Positions 37,173-47,807 are shown, counted from the stretch's first letter. The stretch is 64,000 nt of DNA from Candidatus Neoehrlichia procyonis str. RAC413 (GCF_000964795.1 NZ_LANX01000001.1:1116001-1180000); one strand, 5' to 3'. Numbers and translations are program-made. Notes: generated by a model from the sequence alone, not told the origin.

Positions 37173-37700
37173 ATGAGTAAAAATTGTATGAGATTTTATG
37201 AAATCAAGAGGTTTTTTGTTTTAATGGTGTTATGGTTGATTTTATCAGGGTATTTCAATGTTTTCTTTATTGTATCAGGTATGTGTAGTGCTGTATTATC
37301 ATTAGTAATAGTAAATATTTTACTGGAAAGAATCCATTATAATAATGGTGAACGTGTTATTCATATTTCAAGTGAATGTTCTTTTACTTTTTTTATTAGA
37401 TCATTATATTATATTGTGTGGCTTGTTAAGCAGATAGTGGTGTCTAATATATGCATTGTAAAAAAAATATGGAAGTTAAAGTTAGACACAGATAGCTGCG
37501 TATTTAAATTAATTACAGTTCAACAAAAAAATGATTTGGGAGTATTGGTATTAGCGAATTCTATTACTTTGACTCCTGGTACAGTGAGTGTTGATGTTAT
37601 AAAGGAAGATAGATATAAGATAAAAGTGTTAGCGATAGATAAAGAACTAATATCAGGAGTAGATGATATTGATAATAAAGTAAAAGAAATATTTCAGTAA
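37173..37700 (+). CDS. mnhE: multisubunit Na+/H+ antiporter subunit E
   Basis: This 175-residue MnhE/MrpE-type subunit has two N-terminal membrane helices (about 14-50). The diagnostic segment VVLANSITLTPGTVSVDV is seen here as LVLANSITLTPGTVSVDV (about 127-144). The Mrp/Mnh complex exchanges sodium for protons at the inner membrane. The other subunits are not in this window, consistent with the dispersed mrp genes of Rickettsiales. It is divergent from the MgtE-like gene across an 80-base spacer. Confidence 0.88.
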   Translation: MSKNCMRFYEIKRFFVLMVLWLILSGYFNVFFIVSGMCSAVLSLVIVNILLERIHYNNGERVIHISSECSFTFFIRSLYYIVWLVKQIVVSNICIVKKIWKLKLDTDSCVFKLITVQQKNDLGVLVLANSITLTPGTVSVDVIKEDRYKIKVLAIDKELISGVDDIDNKVKEIFQ

Positions 37701-37982
37701 TTCATATTGCTATGATAATAAAGTTATGGCATGGATAAAATTGTTAAATCACAAGATTGTTAGTATTATTTGTAAATAGGGGTTGGTTCATACTTTAGAT
37801 TATTGGAAGTAAGTAACTTTTTGATAAAAGTGTAATAGGTTGTTAATTACATGTTATTTATATGTTTATTTTTTCAAGTACTTATGAGACAACTATTTTA
37901 GTTATTGTTAAAATAATTAACTGTATTTAATGATTAGTACATAAAATGTTATAAAGTAATTGTTTTAATATTGTATAGTAGC

Positions 37983-38759
37983 TTAGTGTTGTGATGTTAT
38001 ATTATTATGTAAATACAAAATTCCTTTTATGGTTAGGAGAGTATCAATAATATGAATGTTTTTATTGTTATAAAATAAATTAGATCCACCTCCTGTTGCT
38101 ATTATAAGAAAATTTTTTTTTTCTTCATTAAAGATTTGTTTTATTATACCCTCAGTCATTGTAACATATCCCCAGTATAATCCTGACCCTATGGATTCAG
38201 CTGTAGACTTACTTATAAGTTTGTTTGTTTTTTGTAAATTCACTTGTGGCAATAATGCAGTTTGTGATCTTATGCTCTGTGTTAAGCAAGGAATTCCAGG
38301 AGTAATAATTTGTCCGTATAAGCTGCCATGCTTATCCAATAAGTTAAATACTGTTACAGTTCCCATCCCTATAACTAACAAATCTTGATTAGGCCATAAT
38401 TTTTGTGCTGCAACTAGATCTGCGATTCTATCGTTACCAATACTATTTTGATCAAGGTTTATGGTAATATCTAAATTTGAAATACTTTCATTTGTTATAA
38501 ATATGGGGTCAACTTGTAAGTGCTGCTTGCACATATTTTCTATTACAGGGTTAATATTTGGAACGACACTTGAAATTACAACATATTTTATATGTTGTAA
38601 TTTGATATTTTTTTGGTTAGTGAAAGCATTTAGTAATATAAAGTACTCGTATGTTGTTCTTTTATAGCAGGTTGATAATATGCAATGATGCATTATTGTA
38701 CTTTGGTGACAAATTGCAATTTTTGTATTTGTATTACCAATATCTATAGCTATTATCAT
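37983..38759 (-). CDS. coaX: type III pantothenate kinase
   Basis: This 258-residue CoaX belongs to the ASKHA fold and performs the first step of coenzyme A synthesis from pantothenate. The phosphate-binding start IAIDIGNTNTKIAI, the GNDRIAD motif (about 113-119), GTVTVFN and GLYWGYV are all present. The start codon overlaps the pyrD stop by four bases (ATGA), so the two are translationally coupled. Length is normal. Confidence 0.95.
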   Translation of the reverse strand: MIIAIDIGNTNTKIAICHQSTIMHHCILSTCYKRTTYEYFILLNAFTNQKNIKLQHIKYVVISSVVPNINPVIENMCKQHLQVDPIFITNESISNLDITINLDQNSIGNDRIADLVAAQKLWPNQDLLVIGMGTVTVFNLLDKHGSLYGQIITPGIPCLTQSIRSQTALLPQVNLQKTNKLISKSTAESIGSGLYWGYVTMTEGIIKQIFNEEKKNFLIIATGGGSNLFYNNKNIHIIDTLLTIKGILYLHNNITSQH

Positions 38760-39799
38760 TTGTGGTTAATACCTACAGCTTGATCTATTTTTGTAAAACC
38801 TTCAGATGTTAAAATACCAGCAAGCTCCTGATTAATTTTGTTTATTACATTAACTCCATTATAAACCATTGCAGTATAAAGTTGTAATAACGATGCCCCA
38901 GCTTTTATTTTTTCGTATGCTTGAAAACCATTACTTATGCCGCCACAACCTATTAATACTAATTGACCATTAGTAAGTTGGTACATTTCTGATAATATTC
39001 TTGTAGACAAATCAAAAAGCGGTTGACCGCTAAGTCCACCTTTTGAATTACTACATAAGTGACCAAACTGAGTTGTTGTATTGCTAATAATTAAGCCATT
39101 TATCTTATATTTTAAAGATAGTATTGCAATGTCTTCTTTTATGGTATCGTTAATATCAGGTGATATTTTTAAAAAAAATGGTACAGATTCTGCATAATCT
39201 ATAGTTTTACGTGTTTGTATGATGGACATGAGAAGCTTAGTAAGAATTTCTTTATTTTGAAAATCACGTAATCTTAAGGTGTTAGGAGATGATATATTTA
39301 TTGTAATGTAGGTACTTAACCCATATATCTCCTTTATAACATCTGTAAAGTCTTTTATAGGGTCATTAGTATCCTTATTGATACCAATATTTATGCCAAA
39401 TGTGTAGTTATTAAGATCACATTTGTTAATTTGCTTTATTATATATTGTACGCCTTTATTATTAAATCCAAGATTATTAATTATGGCTCTTTCTTTGTGT
39501 AGTCTGAAAACGCGAGGTATTTTGTTTCCTTTTTGTGGATATTTTGTTATTGTACCTACCTCAGTGAATCCAAATCCCATTGATAGCATTGGTTTTATTA
39601 CTTCTGCGTTTTTATCAAATCCTGCTGCGGTACCTATGGGTGTTCTTAATCTTTTACTAAAAAACTGAGTATTAAGACATGAATACCATTGTGGTGCTGT
39701 ATATGGAAATAGTCCATTTTTTAATGCAAGTATTACTAACCTATGTGCAATCTCAGGTGATATATGTAATAATGGATTAGTAAGTTTTAGTGGAAGCAC
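38756..39799 (-). CDS. pyrD: dihydroorotate dehydrogenase (quinone)
   Basis: This 347-residue class 2 enzyme oxidises dihydroorotate to orotate and reduces quinone at the inner membrane. GTAAGFDKNAEVI, GFTEVGTIT, the active-site NISSPNT segment and the FMN-binding IGCGGISNG are present, as is the N-terminal membrane-association region of class 2 enzymes. The frame starts with a GTG at 39799, and the exact start is uncertain by a few codons. It is followed directly by coaX with a 4-base overlap. Confidence 0.95.
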   Translation of the reverse strand: MLPLKLTNPLLHISPEIAHRLVILALKNGLFPYTAPQWYSCLNTQFFSKRLRTPIGTAAGFDKNAEVIKPMLSMGFGFTEVGTITKYPQKGNKIPRVFRLHKERAIINNLGFNNKGVQYIIKQINKCDLNNYTFGINIGINKDTNDPIKDFTDVIKEIYGLSTYITINISSPNTLRLRDFQNKEILTKLLMSIIQTRKTIDYAESVPFFLKISPDINDTIKEDIAILSLKYKINGLIISNTTTQFGHLCSNSKGGLSGQPLFDLSTRILSEMYQLTNGQLVLIGCGGISNGFQAYEKIKAGASLLQLYTAMVYNGVNVINKINQELAGILTSEGFTKIDQAVGINHK

Positions 39800-40065
39800 T
39801 GCATTTACTTTTTTTTAAACTCGTAATATTTAATTTCAATTATATAACATTTTTACAAAAATACTACTTGATAAATCTGTATAACGTAACTTTTATAGAA
39901 TAATAAGTGTATATTATTGTATTTATTTCGCTTTTTAAAAGATAAAATACAATTTTATAGTGTTATGATTATGGTTTATAAAGTTTATACTAATTATATA
40001 TCAACTATTAAGATTATCTATGTATAATGTTATACAATATCAGTTGTATATCATTTGGAGGAAGA

Positions 40066-40671
40066 ATGAAGGTTTTATCTGTTGAAAATACGCAGGAGTT
40101 AGCAGTATTACGTACTAGGTCGGATTATGTAAGAGATATAGATGATAACGTTATAAAATTAGTTGATGATATGGTAAAGGTTGTAGAAAGTAATAAAACT
40201 GTTGGGTTTTCTGCTGTGCAACTTGGGAATACTAGTAGAATTTTTGTTATAAATATGTTTAGTGGATTATTTGATATTACTAAAGATATAAAAGTAATAT
40301 CAGGGTATCATTCGTTAAACGGTAAAAATTTAATATGTATTAATCCAGAAATTGTTAATTTATCAGGTGAAGCTGTGACTTTGTTTGAAGGTTGTTTATC
40401 AGCTATATCTTATGGTTTAGTTGGAATTCACCGTCCAAAGCATTTAGATTTAAAATATAAAGATTTATTAAATAATGAATGTGTTATTAGAGCGTATGGG
40501 TGGCTTGCTCGTTGTATTCAGCATGAAATTGATCATTTAAACGGTGTATTATTGGCAAATGTTATAGATAATATAAGAAATGTTAATGTAAGTAGTGTAT
40601 CTGATGAGGATTATAGTACAGTACATATACTATTATTAAACAATAAAAAACATGCTACAAATGCTGAATAG
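40066..40671 (+). CDS. def: peptide deformylase, divergent
   Basis: This 201-residue metalloenzyme removes the formyl group from nascent proteins. The metal and catalytic motifs EGCLS and QHEIDHLNG are intact. The first family motif, usually G-x-G-x-A-A-x-Q, reads T-V-G-F-S-A-V-Q, so its first Gly and first Ala are replaced. I chose the ATG at 40066, six bases after ggagga; an in-frame ATG at 40027 would add 13 residues. The length is slightly above average owing to an insertion of about 10 residues around the middle. It may be a second, specialised deformylase. Confidence 0.85.
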   Translation: MKVLSVENTQELAVLRTRSDYVRDIDDNVIKLVDDMVKVVESNKTVGFSAVQLGNTSRIFVINMFSGLFDITKDIKVISGYHSLNGKNLICINPEIVNLSGEAVTLFEGCLSAISYGLVGIHRPKHLDLKYKDLLNNECVIRAYGWLARCIQHEIDHLNGVLLANVIDNIRNVNVSSVSDEDYSTVHILLLNNKKHATNAE

Positions 40672-40912
40672 CTTTCTTTTAGATGTTAATTTATAATGAG
40701 ATATTAATGGGTAGTAATGGATTGTTTAGTTATTACTAAATATGGTGAATATAGAGGTTTACAAATATTTGTTTATGTTTAGCAGATCAAATGTAGTAAA
40801 AGTACTAGGCTTTTTGTATAGTATGCATGTTATTTTATTAAAGTACTGAATAGTATATGTGCTGGTGTAATTTTTCATTTATAGATAATTGTATTAATGA
40901 TAGGAAAGAAAG

Positions 40913-42322
40913 TCATTTTTTATGTTGATTAGCCAAACAGTAACTATGTAAATATAAAATTCCTTTTTTTATTGCATTAATAACATTTTTTGGTGCTGTG
41001 CCGCCATAGCTTGTTTTGCTTTTTACGGATTCTTGTACCGATAATATTAGAAATATATCTTCTGTAATGCTAGGACATATTGATTGCAACTGTTGAATTG
41101 TTAAATTACTTATGTCACATTTTTGTGCTTCAGCTAATTTTACAATTTTTCCAGTTATTTCGTGAGATTGTCTAAAAGATATGTTTAAATGTTTTACTAA
41201 CCAATCTGCAACATCTGTTGCTATTGAGAAGTCGCATGAAGCAGTTTTTGTCATTACTTTTGCATTAATGGTCATACTATTTAACATACTACTCATTGCT
41301 TCTATACATAATAATAGGTTATTTGCTGCAATAAATGTTGATTCCTTATCTTCTTGCATATCTTTGCTATATGATAATGGTAGTCCTTTTATAATGACTA
41401 ATAACTGGTTAAGTGAAGAAAATATTTGACCAGTTTTACCTCTAATTAATTCTGCTGCATCTGGGTTTCTTTTTTGTGGCATTATTGAGCTACCAGTTGT
41501 CATGCTATCGGATAGCTTTATAAATTTAAAACCATAACTAGACCATAATACTAGTTCTTCAGCGATTCTCGATAGATGCATTATACAAATTGATGCGTTT
41601 GACAAAAATTCAATTACATAATCACGGTCTGACACCGAATCTATAGAATTTTCTGTAGGACATTCAAATCCTAATTCTTTAGCAACAAAATGACGATCTA
41701 TAGGAAAGGAAGTGCCTGCTAAGGCAGCTGATCCTAAAGGACATTCATTAGTTCTTTGATATAGGTCTTTTAAACGTAACCTATCACGTTTAAACATTTC
41801 AAAATATGCCATCATATGGTGTCCAAAGGTTACAGGTTGTGCAATTTGAAGATGTGTAAACCCTGGCATAATGGTATTATAATGCTTTTCAGCTATGTTT
41901 ATTAAAGAACTTTGCAACTCATGTAGTTTTGCATCAAGTATTAATATATACTTTCTTATCCATAACTTTAAGTCTGTTGCTACTTGATCATTTCTTGATC
42001 TTGCTGTATGTAATTTTCCTGCTACATTTCCTATAATTTTATGCAAGTGATGCTCTATATGCATATGTATATCTTCAAGATCTGCATTAAAATCAAAATT
42101 ATTTTCTAAAATTTGTGTCTGTATTACATTTAGTCCGTTTATGATTAGCTGTCCGTCAGACTCGGTTATTATTTTTTGTTTTATTAACATTTTACAATGT
42201 GATATTGAGCATTCTATATCTTCTTGATATAACAATTTGTCAAATTTTATAGAAGCATTAATCTCTTTCATAATTTTATTAGGAGGTAATGTAAACCTAC
42301 CTCCCCATAAGGGATGGTTCAT
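40913..42322 (-). CDS. argH: argininosuccinate lyase
   Basis: This 469-residue enzyme splits argininosuccinate into arginine and fumarate. LWGGRF at the start, HTARSRNDQV, the fumarase-superfamily signature GSSIMPQKRNPD and the catalytic loop histidine in GFTHLQIAQP are all visible. The C-terminal TSYGGTAP segment is also standard. It stands alone between def (convergent) and a divergent esterase. Other arginine genes are outside the window; some Ehrlichia retain this pathway. Confidence 0.97.
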   Translation of the reverse strand: MNHPLWGGRFTLPPNKIMKEINASIKFDKLLYQEDIECSISHCKMLIKQKIITESDGQLIINGLNVIQTQILENNFDFNADLEDIHMHIEHHLHKIIGNVAGKLHTARSRNDQVATDLKLWIRKYILILDAKLHELQSSLINIAEKHYNTIMPGFTHLQIAQPVTFGHHMMAYFEMFKRDRLRLKDLYQRTNECPLGSAALAGTSFPIDRHFVAKELGFECPTENSIDSVSDRDYVIEFLSNASICIMHLSRIAEELVLWSSYGFKFIKLSDSMTTGSSIMPQKRNPDAAELIRGKTGQIFSSLNQLLVIIKGLPLSYSKDMQEDKESTFIAANNLLLCIEAMSSMLNSMTINAKVMTKTASCDFSIATDVADWLVKHLNISFRQSHEITGKIVKLAEAQKCDISNLTIQQLQSICPSITEDIFLILSVQESVKSKTSYGGTAPKNVINAIKKGILYLHSYCLANQHKK

Positions 42323-42407
42323 TATGGTTTGACTATGTGTAAAAAAGCATTATAATCCACTGTATTAGCGTTGACAATTAATTTATCGCGAGAGGTAAAA
42401 AGGTGTT

Positions 42408-43043
42408 ATGATAATAAATGGACCAAGCTTTGCGGTAAGTAATAATATAGATAACTTGATAATTTTATTGCATGGTAGGGGTGCTACAGGAGATAATATA
42501 ATATCTATAGCTCCTGTAATGAGTAAGATTCTTCCTAAATCTCAATTTATTGCTCCTAATGCACATATTAATTATAATATGGGATATGCGTGGTTTTCAT
42601 CTAGTTATTTGCAAGAAGATATTATTTTTAATGAAATGAAAAAATCTGCAGAAATTGTTAATAATTTTATTGATGAACAATTGAAAAAGCTAAAATTAAG
42701 TGATAACAAATTATCGCTGATAGGGTTTTCACAGGGTGCAATGCTAGCAATGCATGTAGCGCTATGTAGAAAATTATGTGCTTCTGTTGTATCTTATTCT
42801 GGTGCTATTTTATGTCCTAATTTGTTGAAGCATGAGATTATTGCAAGACCTAATATGTGTATTATACATGGTAATGAAGATTATGTAGTTCCATTTATAC
42901 ATTTTAACAATTGTATGGCTTTTTTAACTAATAATAATGTTCCTGCTAAATATCATGAAATAAAGGGGTTAGATCATAGCATAAGTACTGAATGTATTAT
43001 AGTAGGAGCAGAGTTTATTAAAAGTTGTATATCCCATTTGTAA
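42408..43043 (+). CDS. alpha/beta hydrolase, phospholipase/carboxylesterase family
   Basis: This 211-residue cytosolic serine hydrolase belongs to the acyl-protein thioesterase-like group. The oxyanion loop LLHGRGATGDN is at 20-30, the nucleophile elbow GFSQGAM places Ser at 108, and the Asp (HGNEDYVVP) and His (GLDHSI) of the triad follow. Members cleave short-chain esters, lysophospholipids or acyl-proteins; the substrate here is unknown. It is divergent from argH and lies upstream of a patatin-like gene on the same strand, about 490 bases away. Confidence 0.88.
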   Translation: MIINGPSFAVSNNIDNLIILLHGRGATGDNIISIAPVMSKILPKSQFIAPNAHINYNMGYAWFSSSYLQEDIIFNEMKKSAEIVNNFIDEQLKKLKLSDNKLSLIGFSQGAMLAMHVALCRKLCASVVSYSGAILCPNLLKHEIIARPNMCIIHGNEDYVVPFIHFNNCMAFLTNNNVPAKYHEIKGLDHSISTECIIVGAEFIKSCISHL

Positions 43044-43534
43044 TTAGCTTATACTATATTTGTTTATGTAAGTAGTAAAATTATATTTAGTATCACAATT
43101 ATAGTAAGTATACTTTAAAATTAACTTTTAAATTATTGGCATGTGCAGTTATTAGTGTTACAAGACTAAATATATCTTTCTAAGTCTTTTTGATAAAAAT
43201 GCATTAATATGCTAAATATTAGGGAATATCTTTGTCATTTCTTAATTGTCTATATGTATTCCAAAACTACATTATAGTTATTTTTTAAAGCTTGTTGTAT
43301 ATTACTGCATTTGAGTTACTAATATGCATATAAGTTAAGGGTGCAATAAAGTTGTAGTGCATACGTAGAATTAAAGAAAAGCTTATTTAATTGTATAGAC
43401 CTAATAATTTACAAAGTTACTTTTAAAGTATGCTTACTATAATTGTGATACTAGATTATAATTTTATTACTTACATAGTGTATTTGTAATACTTCCTTAT
43501 ATTATAAAATTATTTAACAGCATTAGAGGGTTAT
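43044..43534. other. 491-base AT-rich spacer
   Basis: Nothing was recognised apart from an agaggg ribosome-binding site at its right end (about 43525-43530) for the patatin gene. Confidence 0.4.
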
Positions 43535-44494
43535 ATGGCGAGATATGTATTATCAGTCGATGGCGGAGGAATTAAAGGTATTATTGCTGCAACAATTTTG
43601 TGTGAAATAGAAAAAAAACTTGCAATGCCATTATCTAAAATATTTAGTATGTTTGCTGGTAGCTCAGTTGGTAGTTTAATATCTGCTTTATTAATTGTGC
43701 AAGATGATAAAGGATGTTCCAAGTATATGGCTAAAGATATTTTAGGATTTTTTCTTCAATATGGAAAAAAAATGTTTACTAATTCGATATTACGTAGAAT
43801 AACATCTTATGTAATAGGATCACGCTATTCTTCTGATAATTTGAGGGAAACTATTGATTGTTTTTTTGAAAATGTACAAATGAAAGATCTAATGTGTAAT
43901 TTTTTAGTGCCAAGCTATGACGTATATAATCAGAAAGATGTGATCTTTAGAAATTGGATAGATAAATATTCAAGTATTAAAGTAATGGATGTATTATTAG
44001 CAGCTACTGCAGCTCCTACATATTTTTCTCCAAGAGAACTTATAATAGATAATCAAAGGAAATTATTAGTAGATAGTAGTTTGTTGGCTAGTAACCCTGT
44101 AGTATGTGCATATGCTTCTGCAATAACCATATATCCAGATGATGATATATATTTTGTATCAATAGGTTGTGGTTCAAAGATAAATACTAAATCAGCTCAT
44201 GATACATTATTATATTGGGCTACACATATTGTAAATCTATTTTTAGATGCTGGAATAGATGGGATAGATTATCAAATGGAAAGAATTGCGAGAAAAGGAC
44301 ATTATATTAGAATAAATGGTAATTTACAAGAATCTTCATATGAATTATCTGATATCTCATATAAAAATATCCAATCTTTAAGATTAGACGCACAGAGAAT
44401 CGTACAAGAAAATATGAATAATATAAATAAGTTATGTGATTTTATTACTAGTGATAGTCATTTCAAACATTCACCATTATATACTAATAATTAA
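43535..44494 (+). CDS. patatin-like phospholipase
   Basis: This 319-residue protein has a patatin domain covering most of its length. The oxyanion loop is SVDGGGIKG (about 7-15). The nucleophile motif G-S-S-V-G puts Ser at 44. The dyad Asp is in a segment reading VDSSLLASNP (Asp180), where family members usually have D-G-G/A, so the two following glycine-type positions are serines. Patatins release fatty acids from phospholipids. In Rickettsia patatin-like enzymes are exported to host membranes; no signal peptide is visible here. The start ATG has agaggg seven bases before it. Confidence 0.88.
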   Translation: MARYVLSVDGGGIKGIIAATILCEIEKKLAMPLSKIFSMFAGSSVGSLISALLIVQDDKGCSKYMAKDILGFFLQYGKKMFTNSILRRITSYVIGSRYSSDNLRETIDCFFENVQMKDLMCNFLVPSYDVYNQKDVIFRNWIDKYSSIKVMDVLLAATAAPTYFSPRELIIDNQRKLLVDSSLLASNPVVCAYASAITIYPDDDIYFVSIGCGSKINTKSAHDTLLYWATHIVNLFLDAGIDGIDYQMERIARKGHYIRINGNLQESSYELSDISYKNIQSLRLDAQRIVQENMNNINKLCDFITSDSHFKHSPLYTNN

Positions 44495-45012
44495 CTTACT
44501 GAAATATAGGATTAGCTTATAGTATGTAAAATGAAACGTATTTATAACATTTATAAGCATTTTGTGTACTGCTATAATATATGATGTTGCGTATTTAATT
44601 AATTTTAGTATATTTGTTTATTAAAGAATGGAACTTAATTAACAGATAGATAATATCATATAATAGTAAAGAAATACTTTTATAATTTTAAGAATAAAAA
44701 ATTAAAATGTATTATAAATGTGCTACTGTAACATGTAAGTTATGGGATTGATATTTGTATCAATTAAGGTAATATGTAATATGATTAATATAATTGATAT
44801 GCCTAAATAACGTGAAATTAAAGTTATTCTATATTTAGAGTTTTACCTTATTAAGTAGGAAGCCTAATTGTTTTTGATTTGTGGCAAGATTTTGTATTAA
44901 AAAATATAAAGAGATTTATATGGATAAAAATTTAAGGGTTGAATAGTATTTTATGATATGGAAGATATCATTTACTATTTATGATACGTATTGTTAGTTT
45001 ATATGTTTCTCT
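44495..45012. other. 518-base AT-rich spacer
   Basis: No gene, RNA or convincing regulatory site was recognised between the patatin and pdxH genes. Confidence 0.4.
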
Positions 45013-45591
45013 ATGAAGGATCCTATCGAATTATTTAGTATATGGTATGATGAGATATTACGGTCTTCTTGTAAGGACCCAACATCTATGGTATTAGCAA
45101 CTTGTGGACAGGATTTAAAGCCGTCTGCAAGGATTGTACTACTTAAAAAATATGATAATAGTGGCTTTGTATTTTTTACTAATCTTCATAGTAAAAAAGG
45201 TCAAGATATTGCTTATAATCCAAATGTTGCTCTTGTATTTGATTGGAGCTTTATTTCAAAGCAAGTTCGTGTGGAAGGTAAAATAGAGTTACTTACATCC
45301 GAGGAATCTGATTCTTATTATGCATCTAGAATGCGTGGCAGTCAAATAAGTGCTTGGTGTTCTAAACAATCAAGTATTTTAAAAGATCGTGATGAATTAT
45401 TAGAATCAATTAAATATATGCATCAAAAATTTATAAATAAAAACATACCTAGACCAGATTATTGGGTGGGGATGAAAGTAGTTCCTGAGTTAATAGAATT
45501 TTGGCAGGAAGGTATTGATAGGTTGCATATTAGGCATCAATATAGTAAGTGTATAAATGATACATGGAAAGTTGTAGAGCTTTATCCGTAA
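45013..45591 (+). CDS. pdxH: pyridoxamine/pyridoxine 5'-phosphate oxidase
   Basis: This 192-residue FMN enzyme makes pyridoxal 5'-phosphate. Conserved segments are [39 protein letters not shown], and the C-terminal [12 protein letters not shown] where the substrate-binding Arg-Leu-His lies. Length is normal. It supplies the cofactor for PLP enzymes such as the cystathionine lyase nearby. It is a single gene with its own long upstream spacer. Confidence 0.95.
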   Translation: MKDPIELFSIWYDEILRSSCKDPTSMVLATCGQDLKPSARIVLLKKYDNSGFVFFTNLHSKKGQDIAYNPNVALVFDWSFISKQVRVEGKIELLTSEESDSYYASRMRGSQISAWCSKQSSILKDRDELLESIKYMHQKFINKNIPRPDYWVGMKVVPELIEFWQEGIDRLHIRHQYSKCINDTWKVVELYP

Positions 45592-45986
45592 AAAGTGTTG
45601 CATGTTACTTTATGAAATTAATTTTAAAGTAAATAATGATAGGATTTATATTGACTACAATATAGATGTAAATGGAAAAGTTGTGATTTTTATTCTAGTG
45701 GTTTATATTATTATTGGATTTTATTAGCATTATGCATAAATTGATAACTCTTTCTTTAAAGAGTATCATATGTTAGCTAGTATGCATTAAATTGTTAATT
45801 AAAGAGTTATGATTTCTGTAGCGCTAAATTTTCTTATATTTTTAACTTTTATAATCTGTGAAAGTAAGGATGTAAAGAATTTTATTGTTGCAAATAGATT
45901 AGTAATATTTTAGAGTTTTAATTCAATAAAGGAAACTTAGTATTTAATATTGTTATCCTTGCTAATTATAAAATATGTCAATTGTG
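45592..45986. other. 395-base spacer between convergent genes
   Basis: It separates pdxH (plus) and murE (minus), so both genes should terminate here. A partial dyad (actctttctttaaagagt, about 45748-45765) is AT-rich and has no T-run. Nothing else is recognised. Confidence 0.35.
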
Positions 45987-47384
45987 TTATTTATAGTACT
46001 GATTGATAATATTTTTTGCTATTATTTCATCGTTAAAATCAAGTATTTTATTGCCAATAATTTGAGTGTTTTCATGACCTTTTCCTGCAATTAATACAAT
46101 GTAGTTATTATTAATTGCTTCCTCTATTGCATATTTTATAGCTTCTTCTCTATTAGGTATTTCAATACTATTATGACAGTGTGATAAGATTTCTTTTCTA
46201 ATTTTTTGTGGGTCTTCATTTCTTGGATTATCATCTGTAATGATAGTTTTTGTTGTATACTGAGCAGCTATTTTACCCATGATTTTGCGTTTTTCAATAT
46301 CTCTATTTCCTCCGCATCCAAAAACTAAAATTGTTTTGGAGTATCCGTGTAATTGTAAGGATAATAACGTGCTTTTTAATGCATCAGGAGTATGTGAATA
46401 ATCAATAATAATGAAGTCATTTATTTTCTCCATTCGTCCTTTTGGAGTAGCTAGTTTTTCAATAGGTAAGTCTTTATATTTTACACCTGATGCAATGATT
46501 ATACCTATAGCGCACATTAAGTTATATATCTGAAATTGTCCAAGTACAGGGAAAAATTTTTCATATATAGAGTTATATATTTTTATTTTTATATAATGTC
46601 CTTTTTTATTACTACAAGAACTTAATATTTGGATATCTCCCTTATTAGTCCCATACGTAATAATTTTGCTACTTCTTGCTATAGCTTTTAATTGTGGATA
46701 TTCTGCAATATCCATATTTAATATGGAATACCCTTCACGTGTTACTACATGTGAGAATAGTTTTTTTTTTGCGGAAAAATATGATTTCATATCATTATGA
46801 TAATCTAGATGGTCATGTGATAGATTTGTAAAAGCTGCGGCACTTATTATAGTATTATTAATACGTTTTTGATCTATTCCGTGACTTGAGGCCTCTAAGC
46901 ATAAATATTGAACTTGTTTGTTATATAACTTTGATAATATTTGGTGTAGATTTGTTGGATCTGGTGTTGTTAAAGAGTTTTTATATAATAGTTGTTTATT
47001 GATGAATGTGCCTAAAGTTCCTATACTTGCAGATTTATAGTTGAGTAAGTACCATATTTGTCTGCAAAAATCTACAACTGATGTTTTTCCATTGGTACCA
47101 GTTACTGCTGCGATGAAATGTGGTTGTTTGTTATTATGTAACTTGGATGATAAAAGATGATATAATTTATATGGATCTGAGCATGTGATAATTTTGTTGT
47201 TGTTTAGAGTATTGTAATTTTTTGTTACTATGAATTTAGCACCTAATTTTATAGCTTCTGGTATAAACATGTGGCTTTTTTCAGATAAACATATAAAGGC
47301 ATACCCTGGTTTAATGTGCTTTGAGTGAGATGATATACCACTGATTTTACAGGCAAGTTTTTGTATAAGATTATTTATGTTCAT
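45987..47384 (-). CDS. murE: UDP-MurNAc-tripeptide synthetase, meso-diaminopimelate type
   Basis: This 465-residue Mur ligase adds the third stem-peptide residue. The ATP loop is VTGTNGKTSVVDF. The motif D-N-P-R (in TDDNPRNEDP) in the C-terminal domain is the known marker for meso-diaminopimelate over lysine, and the EASSHG and NLSHDHLDYH segments are in place. I chose the ATG at 47384, which gives MNINNLIQKL, rather than the ATG at 47462 that would add 26 hydrophobic residues atypical for a cytosolic ligase. With murD in the same window it points to retained peptidoglycan precursor synthesis. Confidence 0.95.
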   Translation of the reverse strand: MNINNLIQKLACKISGISSHSKHIKPGYAFICLSEKSHMFIPEAIKLGAKFIVTKNYNTLNNNKIITCSDPYKLYHLLSSKLHNNKQPHFIAAVTGTNGKTSVVDFCRQIWYLLNYKSASIGTLGTFINKQLLYKNSLTTPDPTNLHQILSKLYNKQVQYLCLEASSHGIDQKRINNTIISAAAFTNLSHDHLDYHNDMKSYFSAKKKLFSHVVTREGYSILNMDIAEYPQLKAIARSSKIITYGTNKGDIQILSSCSNKKGHYIKIKIYNSIYEKFFPVLGQFQIYNLMCAIGIIIASGVKYKDLPIEKLATPKGRMEKINDFIIIDYSHTPDALKSTLLSLQLHGYSKTILVFGCGGNRDIEKRKIMGKIAAQYTTKTIITDDNPRNEDPQKIRKEILSHCHNSIEIPNREEAIKYAIEEAINNNYIVLIAGKGHENTQIIGNKILDFNDEIIAKNIINQYYK

Positions 47385-47807
47385 ATAATTGAAAAAAGCT
47401 GCTATATGTATTATACATATGAAATGTGAGTTGTATATTAATAGAAAATATATAAGATACAATATTGCTATAAGATTTCTAATAAATAATTATGGTTTAT
47501 TATAGTCAAATTTTTAAAATAATGTGTGTAAAAGAGAAATTCATAATAATTTTATTTTATATTTTCTCATAATCTATGAAATATATTCATTATATATTGC
47601 ATATAAATTGATAAGTATTTTTTGTATTGGTGATAATAATATATTACAATGTTTAGTATGATAGAATATATCTAAAATGTGTCATGGGTACTTTTGATAA
47701 AGGTGATGCATTATGCTGTAAAATTACAACTTAGAAGCAAATAACACAAGTTTTTACTATATATGATAATAATAGATTTAAATAAAAAGCTAATATATAA
47801 AATATGT
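47385..47807. other. 423-base AT-rich spacer upstream of murE
   Basis: It holds the likely promoter region of murE and the 3' side of metC. No strong promoter box, terminator or RNA gene was recognised. Confidence 0.35.
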
